This document shows, in pieces, positions 8,223 to 19,428 of a DNA stretch of 64,000 bases. The notes beneath the pieces are model-generated. The model ran no database searches. It worked only from the letters and a program-made list of their open reading frames with translations, and was not told the origin of the DNA. The translations under genes and the position numbers were made by a program. Positions within the stretch are counted from its first letter, which is position 1. Every line of letters begins with the position of its first letter. This DNA is from Pseudomonas putida (lineage in GTDB: Bacteria > Pseudomonadota > Gammaproteobacteria > Pseudomonadales > Pseudomonadaceae): positions 1-64,000 of the forward strand of contig NZ_JANHKS010000016.1 in NCBI RefSeq assembly GCF_028682175.1, given 5' to 3'.

Positions 8223-9164
8223 TCACCCCATCCGCTGGGTCAAGAACCTGAAAAACTGCAGCCGCAACTCCGGCAATTCATTGGCCAGATGATGCCGTGC
8301 TTCATGGAGCATGAAGATCTGCGGATGGTCGAACTTGTCCTTGAGCACCGCCAGGTTGTGGTTCCAGTCCACGGTCATGTCCGACTCGCCCTGGACGATC
8401 AGCGGGCTGCGGGGGCTGCGCGGGGCGCTTTCGATGCGTTCGATCCATTTGGCCAGCGCGCCGACCCAGGCCGTAGGTAGACGTCTGGGCTGCAAGGGGT
8501 CCGCTATGAGGAACGGCATGAAGGTCGGCACATTGGTGTTCTCGCTGAAGCGCCGGTCGATGCCTTTGACGAACGCCCGCAGCAGGTAATAGCTGACCTT
8601 CGACCAGGTCCAGCCCCGTGGCCGCACCAGCGGCGCCAGCAGGATCGACTGCCCTTGAATCGGGCTCTGGTCTCCATGATTGAGCAGGTGATCGATGACA
8701 ATCGCCCCACCGGTGCTCTGCCCGCACAGGTGCCAGGGCTGAGGCAAATCCAGGGCTTTCGCCTCGACGAACAACCGCTCGAGCACCACCTGGTATTCAG
8801 CGAAATCAGTAATGCTCGCCCGCGTTCCGCTGGACAGGCCATGGCCCGGCAGGTCGCAGGAGATCACGGCATAGCCCAACTCCAGCGCCCACTCGATCAC
8901 ATGGCGATACAGGCCCATGTGGTCGTAGAAGCCATGCACCAGCACCAGCGTCGCGACCGGCTTTTCAGGCGTCCACAATTGGGTGACGATTTCGTATCCG
9001 CCGACTTCGAAACGCCCCAGCCGGCTGCTCACCCGTCCTTCGCTGCCCAACCCGGCCATGCTGTAGAACCGCTGGTACGCCTGCCCGTCATCGGAGAGCG
9101 CGAGGTTCTCCACCAGGGGCTTGAGGCCGGCACGCAGGCGGTCGGGGTCGAACGTGTTGGACAT
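8223..9164 (-). CDS. Alpha/beta hydrolase (lysophospholipase/monoacylglycerol lipase-like)
   Basis: A 313-residue serine hydrolase of the Hydrolase_4 family. The oxyanion segment is LVLVHGFYDHMGLY (about residues 73-86), the nucleophile elbow is LCGQSTGGA with Ser150, the acid is probably in QGESDMTVDW, and the base in HEARHHLANE. The strand-loop CDLPGHGLSSG is typical of bacterial lysophospholipase L2 or monoglyceride lipase homologues. There is no signal peptide, so it is cytoplasmic. The lipid-like substrate is inferred from family resemblance. It is divergent from the small thioredoxin-like gene at 9271. Confidence 0.82.
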   Translation of the reverse strand: MSNTFDPDRLRAGLKPLVENLALSDDGQAYQRFYSMAGLGSEGRVSSRLGRFEVGGYEIVTQLWTPEKPVATLVLVHGFYDHMGLYRHVIEWALELGYAVISCDLPGHGLSSGTRASITDFAEYQVVLERLFVEAKALDLPQPWHLCGQSTGGAIVIDHLLNHGDQSPIQGQSILLAPLVRPRGWTWSKVSYYLLRAFVKGIDRRFSENTNVPTFMPFLIADPLQPRRLPTAWVGALAKWIERIESAPRSPRSPLIVQGESDMTVDWNHNLAVLKDKFDHPQIFMLHEARHHLANELPELRLQFFRFLTQRMG

Positions 9165-9270
9165 CGGTATTCCAGATCAGGCAGATGGAGGTCAAGGAGT
9201 GATCGTAGCTGCGAGTTTCATCTGTCCGCCAAGGCGTGGCAAGCTACGGCACCCAAATCGAAGCCACCCC

Positions 9271-9861
9271 ATGACTGCTCACTCACGCACCCGACGTCGC
9301 ACCGTTTTCATCGCGCTGGCCGCCTGCATCTGTGCCGCAGCCCTGTGGTGGGCCTATGGGTGGTTTGAGGGCCGATATGTGCGAGCGTTCAGTGACCAGA
9401 CGGCATTGTTTGCAGGCGATGTCCTGAGCCTGCCGCCTGAACTGGCGGGGCCGGGCCGCGTTCGCGTCGTGCATTTCTGGGACCCGGCCTGCCCGTGCAA
9501 TGTCGGCAACCAGCAGCACCTGAGCGACCTGGTGGCGCAGTTCTCGGGGGCCGGTGGCGTCGATTTCTACGCCGTACGCAAGCCCGGCAGCCAGGGCCAG
9601 TTGCCTGCGACACTGGATGCGATCAAACCCTTGAACAGCCTGCCCGGCGCCGAACGCATCAGCGCAAGCCCCGCTGTTGCGATCTGGGACCGCCAGGGCC
9701 GGCTCGCCTACTTTGGCCCCTACAGCGAAGGGCTGGTGTGCAACTCGAAGAACAGCTTCATCGAGCCGATCCTTCAGGCGCTGCTGCAGGACAGACCGGT
9801 CAGTGCGACGCACACCATGGCGGTGGGCTGCTACTGCCCCTGGGCCCCCGAAACCCCGTAG
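9271..9861 (+). CDS. Membrane-anchored thioredoxin-fold protein (DUF6436-like)
   Basis: A 196-residue protein with one N-terminal membrane helix (about residues 11-30) and an extracytoplasmic domain with the thioredoxin-like pattern VVHFWDPACPCNVGNQQHL. CPCN replaces the usual CxxC. Two more Cys pairs occur: VCNSKNS, and GCYCPW near the C-terminus. I call it a thioredoxin-fold protein; whether it is a reductase or a metal or haem handler cannot be told. The ATG at 9271 is downstream of the divergent hydrolase start and opens a basic N-terminus (MTAHSRTRRR), whereas the longer frame from 9121 would overlap the neighbouring gene. Confidence 0.68.
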   Translation: MTAHSRTRRRTVFIALAACICAAALWWAYGWFEGRYVRAFSDQTALFAGDVLSLPPELAGPGRVRVVHFWDPACPCNVGNQQHLSDLVAQFSGAGGVDFYAVRKPGSQGQLPATLDAIKPLNSLPGAERISASPAVAIWDRQGRLAYFGPYSEGLVCNSKNSFIEPILQALLQDRPVSATHTMAVGCYCPWAPETP

Positions 9862-9947
9862 CAGCACGGCTTGCCGGCGGGGCGGTAGGTCCGACACAGA
9901 TGAGTTGACTGACACACCGCCCCCGCCGGCAAGCCGTGCTGCTACGG
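9856..9947. repeat. REP/REPIN-like palindrome, GTAGCAGCACGG class
   Basis: Arms CCGTAGCAGCACGGCTTGCC and the complement. The core (CGACACAGATGAGTTGACTGACA) is the reverse complement of the core type at 52853. The left arm overlaps the last codons of the thioredoxin-like gene, and the right arm ends beside the stop codon of the ParB-like gene. Confidence 0.85.
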
Positions 9948-9952
9948 GCGAC

Positions 9953-10867
9953 TCAATGGGTGTCTTTGTAATCGATCACGTAGGGCAGCTTCTCACTCGC
10001 CGTCTTGCTCAGCGCCTTGTGCTTGACCGACTTGAATCCCCCCAACTGCCTGGCGCTCATGCCGCCGCCGATTGATTTGCTCACCGGCGGCTCCACCATC
10101 AGGTCGCTCGCCGCCTCCAGCGCACGGTGGTAGCCGCTGCGCTCGCTCAGATTGAAGTCAGCCAGCACCAGCCGCCCTCGCAGCCAGTCTGCCCAATAGA
10201 ATTCGAGAAACTCCGGCGACACATCCCCCGCCTTTGGTTTGTCATACGCCGCGCCGCGCACGAAGTAGACGATGCTGCGCAGGATGTCGTTCTGCATCGA
10301 CTTCAACCCCACATGGGCAGGCAACTGATCGGGCGCCAGCGACTGGCCGTTGCCATCCTTGAGCCAGACCTTGTGCGCCTGCTGCATGCGCTTCCAGAAG
10401 GTCGGCATATCGGCGCTGTCGCTGAAATCGTCGGTGATGCGCACCTTCATTTTCATCTGCGGCCCGGCGCCGGGTTGCTCCCACAATGCGCTGAAGGTGT
10501 GGTGCCCGTCGGTGAGGTAGAACTGCCCGCCGGGGCCGACCACCACGGTCTTCATGTCCTGAGGATGGGCATTGGGCTCGTCCTTGCAGGCGAAGCTCTC
10601 GGGCTTGAGCGGATCAGCAGCCTCGCCGATGCGCCTGGCCTCATCCTGACCGTTGCTCTCGCAGATTTCGTCAAAGAGCTTCTGACGATCCTTGGCGAAG
10701 CGTTCGAGCTTGTAATACACCTGATCGAAACCGATGACCGCCTGGGTCGGATGGACCTGCTCGAGGCTGACTTCGACGATGTCACCAGGCTTGGGCGCGG
10801 CGAAGGCCAGGGCCTGGCCGCAGGACAGGGCCAGCAGGAGCGTCAGGGCGAGGGAGGGAATCCGCAT
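9953..10867 (-). CDS. Exported ParB-like (ParBc_2) domain protein
   Basis: A 304-residue protein with a clear signal peptide (MRIPSLALTLLLALSCGQALAFA). The domain resembles the ParB-like nuclease family ParBc_2: a first strand VEVSLEQVHPTQAVIGFDQV, then the conserved histidine box FYLTDGHHTFSALWEQ. Unlike chromosome-partitioning ParB it has no helix-turn-helix DNA-binding part and is predicted to leave the cytoplasm, so a partition role is unlikely. The enzymatic role is unknown in the family. It is divergent from the acylase gene, with a degenerate REP element between them. Confidence 0.75.
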   Translation of the reverse strand: MRIPSLALTLLLALSCGQALAFAAPKPGDIVEVSLEQVHPTQAVIGFDQVYYKLERFAKDRQKLFDEICESNGQDEARRIGEAADPLKPESFACKDEPNAHPQDMKTVVVGPGGQFYLTDGHHTFSALWEQPGAGPQMKMKVRITDDFSDSADMPTFWKRMQQAHKVWLKDGNGQSLAPDQLPAHVGLKSMQNDILRSIVYFVRGAAYDKPKAGDVSPEFLEFYWADWLRGRLVLADFNLSERSGYHRALEAASDLMVEPPVSKSIGGGMSARQLGGFKSVKHKALSKTASEKLPYVIDYKDTH

Positions 10868-10932
10868 GGTTCAAGACTCTTGAGGGCGTGGGCTGAGCTT
10901 AATGCAATAAGCACCTGACACAACCCGACACT

Positions 10933-11035
10933 TGTAGGAGCGGGCTTGCCCGCGATGGCGGCCTGTCTGAAACGCATACGGCGACTGACACGACGCCATC
11001 GTCCGGATGCGGCCCAGACCAAGCGCGCTCCTACA
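10933..11035. repeat. Degenerate REP/REPIN-like element, TGTAGGAGCGGGC class
   Basis: TGTAGGAGCGGGCTTGCCCGCGATGGCG at the left and a diverged right arm ending CAAGCGCGCTCCTACA, with extra bases between. It sits in the divergent promoter region of the ParB-like and acylase genes, an unusual place for this element class. Confidence 0.7.
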
Positions 11036-11117
11036 GGCTGTGGCGCATAGTGCTGCTACACAGCCCCGCGACAAATCTGTAGCCTTTCGCCTTCCCGACG
11101 ATCTTTAGAGCCTCTGC

Positions 11118-13517
11118 ATGAAACGCAGCCTTTCCGTCATTGCCTTTGTGGTCGTCCTGATTGCAGGTAGCGGCGCCTGGTACATCCACGGCAAGCAACC
11201 GGTACGCGATGGCGAGATCGCCCTGCCAAAGCTCCAGGCGCCGGTCACCGTGCGTTACGACGAGCGCGGTGTGCCGCACATCAAGGCCGAGAATCAGGAT
11301 GACCTCTACCGCACCCTGGGCTATGTCCACGCTCAGGACCGGCTGTTCCAGATGGAAATCCTGCGCCGCCTGGCCCGTGGTGAACTGGCCGAGGTGCTGG
11401 GGCCCAAACTGGTCAACACCGACAAATTGTTCCGCAGCCTGCGTATCCGCGAGCACGCTGACGCCTACGTCGCCCGCCAGGACAAGAACACACCGGCCTG
11501 GAAGGCGCTGCAAGCCTATCTGGACGGCGTTAACCAGTTCCAGGCAACTCACCCCCGCCCCATCGAGTTCGACGTGCTGGGCATCGAAAAGCGCCCGTTC
11601 ACGGCAGAAGACACGCTGAGCATCGGCGGCTACCTGGCCTACAGCTTCGCCGCCGCCTTTCGCACCGAGCCCTTGCTCACTTACGTACGCGATCAACTGG
11701 GCGCGGACTACCTGAAAACCCTGGACCTGGACTGGCAACCCCAGGGCGCCCTGCACCCCTCGCCCGCGCTGACCAGCAAGGATTGGAAAGGCCTGGGTGA
11801 CCTGGCCCTGCTCAGCCAGCAGGCCCTCGAAGACGCAGGCCTGCCACAGTTCGAAGGCAGCAACGCCTGGGCAGTGTCGGGCAGCCGCACCCAGAGCGGC
11901 AAACCCCTGCTGGCCGGCGATCCGCATATCCGCTTCTCGGTGCCGGCGGTCTGGTACGAGGCGCAGCTGTCGGCCCCGGGCTTCGAGTTGTACGGCCATT
12001 TCCAGGCGCTCAACCCCTTCGCCCTGCTGGGCCACAACATGGATTTCGGCTGGAGCCTGACCATGTTCCAGAACGACGACGTCGATCTGATCGCCGAGAA
12101 GGTCAACCCTGATAACCCCAATCAGGTCATGTACCACGGCGCTTGGGCCGACATGACCTCGCGCATCGATCAGATCAAGGTCAAGGGCCAGTCGCCGATC
12201 AGCTTCACCCTGCGCCAGTCGCCCCACGGCCCGATCGTCAATGACGTGCTGACCGCCAGCGGCATTCAGGAGCACGCCAACACGCCGGTCGCCATGTGGT
12301 GGTCATTCCTGGAATCCGAGAACCCAATCCTGCAAGGCTTCTATGAGGCCAACCGCGCCGACACCCTGGACAAGATGCGCAGCGCCGCCGAGAAGATCCA
12401 CTCACCGGGCCTGAACGTGGTCTACGCCAACGCCCACGGCGACATCGGCTGGTGGGCCGCCGCGCAACTGCCCAGAAGGCCGGAGGGCGTGAACCCGGCG
12501 TTCATCCTCGACGGCAGCACCGATCAGGCCGACAAGAACGGCTTCTACCCTTTCAGCGCCAACCCGCAGGAAGAAAACCCGGCGCGCGGGTACATCGTTT
12601 CGGCCAACTTCCAGCCGGTATCGCCCCTCGGGATCGAGATTCCCGGCTACTACAACCTGGCCGAGCGCGGCCGTCAGCTGGACAGGCAACTGAGCGACAA
12701 CAGCGTGAAGTGGAATCTGGACAACAGCCAGGCGCTGCAACTGGGCACCCGGACCGACTACGCCGAGCAGATCCTCAAGCCTTTGCTGCCGGTACTGCGT
12801 CGTGTGGTCAGCGACCCCGAAGAGCATGACCTGCTCGAACGCCTGGCCACCTGGAAGGGCGACTATCCTGTGGATTCGGTCGGTGCCACGCTGTTCAACC
12901 AGTTCCTGTTCAACCTCTGCGACCAGACCTTCCGCGACGAACTGGGCGACGCGTTGTTCTCGACGCTGATTTCAACACGTGTCATCGACATGGCGCTGCC
13001 CAGGCTTGCCGCCGACGAACACTCGCCGTGGTGGAACAATCGCAACTCCAATGAACCGGAGAGCCGCGATCACACCGTCAAGGTCGCCTGGCATGCGGCG
13101 GTTTCCCACCTCAAATCCCTGTACGGCCTCAATCCCGAGGAATGGACCTGGGGCAAGGCGCACACCCTGACCCACGAACACCCGCTGGGCCGCCAGCCGC
13201 CGCTGGACATGCTGTTCAACGTCGGCCCCTTCGCCGCCCCCGGCACCCATGAAGTGCCGAACAACCTCTCAGCGAGCATCACCACGGCACCGTGGCCGGT
13301 GACCTACGGCCCCTCGACCCGCCGCCTGATCGACTTCGCCGACCCCGCCCATGCGCTGGGCATCAACCCGGTGGGCCAGAGCGGCGTGCTCTTCGACAAG
13401 CACTACGCCGATCAGGCACAGGCCTACATCACCGGACAGTACAGACCGGAGCGGTTCAGTGAGGGGGATGTGGCGGGGAATAGCAGGGAGGTGTTGAGGT
13501 TGGTGCCAGCTCACTGA
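11118..13517 (+). CDS. hacB: Penicillin acylase-family Ntn hydrolase, HacB-like N-acyl-homoserine lactone acylase
   Basis: A 799-residue periplasmic Ntn hydrolase precursor. The signal or anchor is at residues 1-22, the alpha subunit follows, and the autoproteolytic site FEGSNAWAVSG makes Ser248 the N-terminal nucleophile of the beta subunit. Other family motifs are YGYVHAQDRLFQME-like LGYVHAQDRLFQMEI, the aromatic ALLGHNMDFGWSLT segment, and NVVYANAHGDIGWWAAAQLP. By family this enzyme removes the acyl chain from amides such as AHL signals or beta-lactams. The call HacB (one of the Pseudomonas AHL acylases with PvdQ and QuiP) rests on position: it lies beside spuH, as I remember for PA0305. 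Substrate is not proven. Confidence 0.82.
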   Translation: MKRSLSVIAFVVVLIAGSGAWYIHGKQPVRDGEIALPKLQAPVTVRYDERGVPHIKAENQDDLYRTLGYVHAQDRLFQMEILRRLARGELAEVLGPKLVNTDKLFRSLRIREHADAYVARQDKNTPAWKALQAYLDGVNQFQATHPRPIEFDVLGIEKRPFTAEDTLSIGGYLAYSFAAAFRTEPLLTYVRDQLGADYLKTLDLDWQPQGALHPSPALTSKDWKGLGDLALLSQQALEDAGLPQFEGSNAWAVSGSRTQSGKPLLAGDPHIRFSVPAVWYEAQLSAPGFELYGHFQALNPFALLGHNMDFGWSLTMFQNDDVDLIAEKVNPDNPNQVMYHGAWADMTSRIDQIKVKGQSPISFTLRQSPHGPIVNDVLTASGIQEHANTPVAMWWSFLESENPILQGFYEANRADTLDKMRSAAEKIHSPGLNVVYANAHGDIGWWAAAQLPRRPEGVNPAFILDGSTDQADKNGFYPFSANPQEENPARGYIVSANFQPVSPLGIEIPGYYNLAERGRQLDRQLSDNSVKWNLDNSQALQLGTRTDYAEQILKPLLPVLRRVVSDPEEHDLLERLATWKGDYPVDSVGATLFNQFLFNLCDQTFRDELGDALFSTLISTRVIDMALPRLAADEHSPWWNNRNSNEPESRDHTVKVAWHAAVSHLKSLYGLNPEEWTWGKAHTLTHEHPLGRQPPLDMLFNVGPFAAPGTHEVPNNLSASITTAPWPVTYGPSTRRLIDFADPAHALGINPVGQSGVLFDKHYADQAQAYITGQYRPERFSEGDVAGNSREVLRLVPAH

Positions 13518-13571
13518 CATCAACCAATGCGGGGGACTGACATCCACCCTTGCGGGGATTAACACAAACCA

Positions 13572-13678
13572 CTGTGGGAGCGGGCTCGCCCGCGAAGGCG
13601 TCGAACCTGGCGCATCGATGGTTGCTGAGCCACCGCCTTCGCGGGCAAGCCCGCTCCCACAGAAGCCCGCTCCCACAG
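13572..13678. repeat. REP/REPIN-like palindrome, GTGGGAGCGGGC class, with a repeated end
   Basis: CTGTGGGAGCGGGCTCGCCC...GCGAAGGCG and the complement, with the terminal AAGCCCGCTCCCACAG repeated a second time at 13663-13678. It lies between the convergent hacB-like and spuH genes. Confidence 0.82.
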
Positions 13679-13722
13679 ATTCTCCAGGTTGGCCACGCGA
13701 TGGTGGCCAACCTGACTTCAGA

Positions 13723-14613
13723 TCAAGCCGCTTCCGGCGCCGGAGCGCGGCGTACGTCCGGCTGTTTCCAGCCATCAGCCGCTGCTTCTTCAATAGCCTG
13801 CTGAATCGCACGCTTGCGGGCGTTTTCAGCGCGGCGGGTGAAGAACCACACCAGGAAGGTCGCGATCGACACCGCCAGCAGGATCAGACTGGCAATGGCG
13901 TTGATCTCAGGCTTCACGCCCAGGCGCACCGCCGAGAACACTTCCATCGGCAGGGTCGTCGAGCCAGGCCCCGAGACGAAGCTCGCCAGTACCAGGTCAT
14001 CCAGCGACAGCGCGAACGACATCATGCCGCCCGCCGCCAGAGACGGCGCGATCATCGGGATGGTGATCAGGAAGAACACCTTCCACGGACGCGCCCCCAG
14101 GTCCATCGCAGCCTCTTCGATGGACATGTCCAGCTCACGCAGGCGGGCCGACACCACCACCGCCACATACGCCGCACAGAACGTCGTGTGGGCGATCCAG
14201 ATGGTGACGATGCCACGCTCCTGCGGCCAGCCGATCATCTGCGCCATGGCCACGAACAGCAGCAACAGCGACAGGCCGGTAATCACCTCAGGCATGACCA
14301 GCGGCGCCGTCACCAGCCCGCCGAAGAACGTGCGGCCCTTGAAGCGGGTCACGCGGGTCAGCACGAAGGCGGCCATGGTGCCCAGGGCCACTGCGGCGAT
14401 GGACGTGTAGCAGGCGATTTCCAGCGAGCGCATCACCGCGCTCATCAACTGGGTGTTGTCCAGCAGGCCCACGTACCACTTCACCGACCAGCCGCCCCAC
14501 ACCGTCACAAGCTTGGAGGCGTTGAACGAGTAGATCACCAGGATGACCATCGGGGCGTAGATGAAGATCAGGCCCAGCACCAGCATCAGGTTCGAGAATC
14601 GGAAGCTTCTCAT
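13723..14613 (-). CDS. spuH: Polyamine ABC transporter permease SpuH (PotI-like)
   Basis: A 296-residue inner-membrane permease with six predicted helices, the first at about residues 9-29. The EAA loop that contacts the ATPase is EAAMDLGARPWKVFFLITIP. It is the last gene of the spu set and overlaps spuG by four bases (ATGA), which points to translational coupling. With SpuG, SpuF and a binding protein (SpuD for putrescine, SpuE for spermidine in P. aeruginosa) it imports polyamines. The C-terminal tail after the last helix is long, charged and probably cytoplasmic. Confidence 0.93.
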   Translation of the reverse strand: MRSFRFSNLMLVLGLIFIYAPMVILVIYSFNASKLVTVWGGWSVKWYVGLLDNTQLMSAVMRSLEIACYTSIAAVALGTMAAFVLTRVTRFKGRTFFGGLVTAPLVMPEVITGLSLLLLFVAMAQMIGWPQERGIVTIWIAHTTFCAAYVAVVVSARLRELDMSIEEAAMDLGARPWKVFFLITIPMIAPSLAAGGMMSFALSLDDLVLASFVSGPGSTTLPMEVFSAVRLGVKPEINAIASLILLAVSIATFLVWFFTRRAENARKRAIQQAIEEAAADGWKQPDVRRAPAPEAA

Positions 14614-15530
14614 GCTTTGCCCTCCAGTTCTTTGGCCTGGCTACGGTTGAACAGAATAATTGGCACGATGAGGATCAACAGCATCACCACCGCCAGCGAA
14701 GACGCCACCGGCCAGTCGCGGTTGTTGAAGAACTCTTGCCACAGGACTTTACCGATCATCAGCGTCTCGGGGCCGCCCAGCAATTCAGGGATGACGAACT
14801 CGCCCACCACCGGAATGAACACCAGCATGCAGCCGGCGATGATGCCGTTCTTGGACAGCGGCACGGTGATCTTCCAGAAGCTGTTGAAGGTGCTCGAACC
14901 CAGGTCCGATGCCGCTTCCAGCAGGCTCTGGTCGTGCTTCACCAGGTTGGCGTACAGCGGCAGGATCATGAACGGCAAATAGGAATAAACGACACCAATG
15001 TAGACCGCGAGGTTGGTGTTGAGGATCTGCAACGGCTCGCTGATGACGCCCAGCCACATCAGGAAGGCGTTGAGCAGACCGTTGTTGCTGAGGATACCCA
15101 TCCAGGCATAGACGCGGATCAGGATCGCGGTCCAGGTCGGCATCATGATCAGCAGCAACAGCACGGTCTGCATTTCCTTGCGGGCAATGGAAATGCCGTA
15201 GGCCATCGGATAGCCGATCAGCAGGCACAGCAAGGTGCTGAAGAAGGCCATCTTCAACGAGCCCAGGTACGCCGAGATGTACAGGTCATCGCCGGTCAGC
15301 AACGAGTAGTTGGCGAAGTTGAGCACGATGTCGAGCTTCTGCTCGGCGTAGGAGAAGATCTCGGTGTACGGCGGAATCGCGACGTCGGCTTCAGCGAAAC
15401 TGATCTTGATGACGATCAGAAACGGCAGCGCGAAGAACAGGAACAGCCACAGGAATGGAACCCCGATGACCGCCTGACGGCCATTGGGCGTGATGCGTTG
15501 CAGCGTGCGTTTGAGTTTTCGGATTTTCAT
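14610..15530 (-). CDS. spuG: Polyamine ABC transporter permease SpuG (PotH-like)
   Basis: A 306-residue permease with six predicted membrane helices and the EAA loop EAASDLGSSTFNSFWKITVP. The ATG at 15530 (MKIRKLKRTLQRI) was chosen over a start 12 codons upstream because it makes the usual four-base ATGA overlap with the end of spuF. It forms the heterodimeric channel with SpuH. The periplasmic loop between the first two helices is long, as in PotB/PotH permeases. Confidence 0.93.
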   Translation of the reverse strand: MKIRKLKRTLQRITPNGRQAVIGVPFLWLFLFFALPFLIVIKISFAEADVAIPPYTEIFSYAEQKLDIVLNFANYSLLTGDDLYISAYLGSLKMAFFSTLLCLLIGYPMAYGISIARKEMQTVLLLLIMMPTWTAILIRVYAWMGILSNNGLLNAFLMWLGVISEPLQILNTNLAVYIGVVYSYLPFMILPLYANLVKHDQSLLEAASDLGSSTFNSFWKITVPLSKNGIIAGCMLVFIPVVGEFVIPELLGGPETLMIGKVLWQEFFNNRDWPVASSLAVVMLLILIVPIILFNRSQAKELEGKA

Positions 15531-16669
15531 GAGCGCAGTACCACGCCGCTGTCGTCTTCCCACCACACGTAGACTTCATCGTCCCAGGTAGGACGCGCGC
15601 CACGGCGTTCGGCGTTGGCCACGAAGGACTGAACCAGCTTGCCGCAGGCCAGTTGCACGTAGAACACCGAGTGACCGCCCAGATAGGCGATGTCGTGGAC
15701 CTTGCCGCGCGACCAGTTGTATTCGTAGGTCGGCTGCTCGGTGGTGATGAGCAGTTTCTCCGGACGAATCGCGTAGGTGATCTGCTTGTCTTCCACCGAG
15801 GTGCTGATGCCGTGGCCGACGAAGATATTGCGTTCAAGCTCGGGGCTGCGGATCAATGCGTGGCCTTCCATGTCCTCGATGACTTCGCCGTCGAACAGGT
15901 TGACGTTACCGATGAATTCGCAGACCAGGCGGCTGGTCGGGGTCTCGTAGATGTCCACCGGGCTGCCGATCTGGGCGATCCAGCCCAGGTGCATGATCGC
16001 GATACGCTGGGCCATGGTCATGGCCTCTTCCTGGTCGTGGGTCACCATCACGCAAGTCACGCCGACGCGCTCGATGATCTCCACCAGTTCCAGTTGCATC
16101 TGCGAGCGCAGTTTCTTGTCCAGTGCGCCCATGGGCTCATCGAGCAGCAGCAGTTTCGGCTTCTTGGCCAGCGAGCGGGCGAGTGCCACGCGCTGACGCT
16201 GACCACCGGAAAGCTGGTGTGGCTTGCGCTTGGCGTACTGGGTCATCTGCACCAGCTTGAGCATCTCGGCCACGCGGGCGTCGATCTCGGCCTTGGGCAG
16301 TTTGTCCTGCTGCAGGCCGAAGGCGATGTTCTGCGCCACGGTCATGTGTGGAAACAGCGCGTAGGACTGGAACATCATGTTGATAGGACGTTCGTACGGC
16401 GGCATGTCAGTGATGTCGACGCCATCGAGGAAAATGCGCCCCTCGGTAGGCCGCTCGAAACCGGCCAGCATGCGCAGCAACGTGGACTTGCCCGAACCAG
16501 AACCGCCAAGCAGGGCGAAAATCTCGCCTTTGTTGATCTGCAGAGACACATCGTCCACAGCAACCGTCTCGTCGAACTTTTTGGTGACCCGATCGATTTT
16601 GACCAGCACCTGTTTAGGTTGCTGACCACCCTCAAGGGCTTTTTTGTAGGCGCCGGAGGCAACTGCCAT
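15527..16669 (-). CDS. spuF: Polyamine ABC transporter ATP-binding protein SpuF (PotG-like)
   Basis: A 380-residue ATPase. Walker A is GGSGSGKST (about residues 55-63), the signature HQLSGGQRQRVALARSLA is near residue 151, Walker B is LLLLDEPMGALD and the switch His is in VTHDQEEAM. The C-terminal TOBE-like regulatory domain is present (ITYAIRPEKLLIT). The start at 16669 (MAVASGAYKKALEG) has GGGAG eight bases upstream; an ATG nine codons earlier lacks that spacing. It energises SpuGH. Confidence 0.93.
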   Translation of the reverse strand: MAVASGAYKKALEGGQQPKQVLVKIDRVTKKFDETVAVDDVSLQINKGEIFALLGGSGSGKSTLLRMLAGFERPTEGRIFLDGVDITDMPPYERPINMMFQSYALFPHMTVAQNIAFGLQQDKLPKAEIDARVAEMLKLVQMTQYAKRKPHQLSGGQRQRVALARSLAKKPKLLLLDEPMGALDKKLRSQMQLELVEIIERVGVTCVMVTHDQEEAMTMAQRIAIMHLGWIAQIGSPVDIYETPTSRLVCEFIGNVNLFDGEVIEDMEGHALIRSPELERNIFVGHGISTSVEDKQITYAIRPEKLLITTEQPTYEYNWSRGKVHDIAYLGGHSVFYVQLACGKLVQSFVANAERRGARPTWDDEVYVWWEDDSGVVLRS

Positions 16670-16723
16670 GGGTGAAACTCCCAACTGTTTTTGCACCCGG
16701 CCACTACGGCCGGGCGCCTGGTC

Positions 16724-19213
<2,490 letters not shown>

Positions 19214-19333
19214 TTAGCGGCGACTAAAACAACCGTTAGTCTGGCAATTTCCTGGGCGGCCTTACAAGCGCACCTGCCCGCCATGTTGCATAACTTTCAA
19301 AGATTTCATCTGCACGCCAACACCTTCCCCGTC

Positions 19334-19424
19334 CTGTAGGAGTGAGCTTGCTCGCGATAGCGTCCACTCAGACGCTGCATCTGCGACTGACAAACCGCAA
19401 TCGCGAGCAAGCTCACTCCTACAG
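19334..19424. repeat. REP/REPIN-like palindrome, TGTAGGAGTGAGC class, between spuC and spuD
   Basis: Arms CTGTAGGAGTGAGCTTGCTC and the complement with a core containing CAGACGCTGCATCTGCGACTGAC. It ends just before the spuC stop codon and is inside the spu gene set. Confidence 0.85.
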
Positions 19425-19428
19425 TCCA

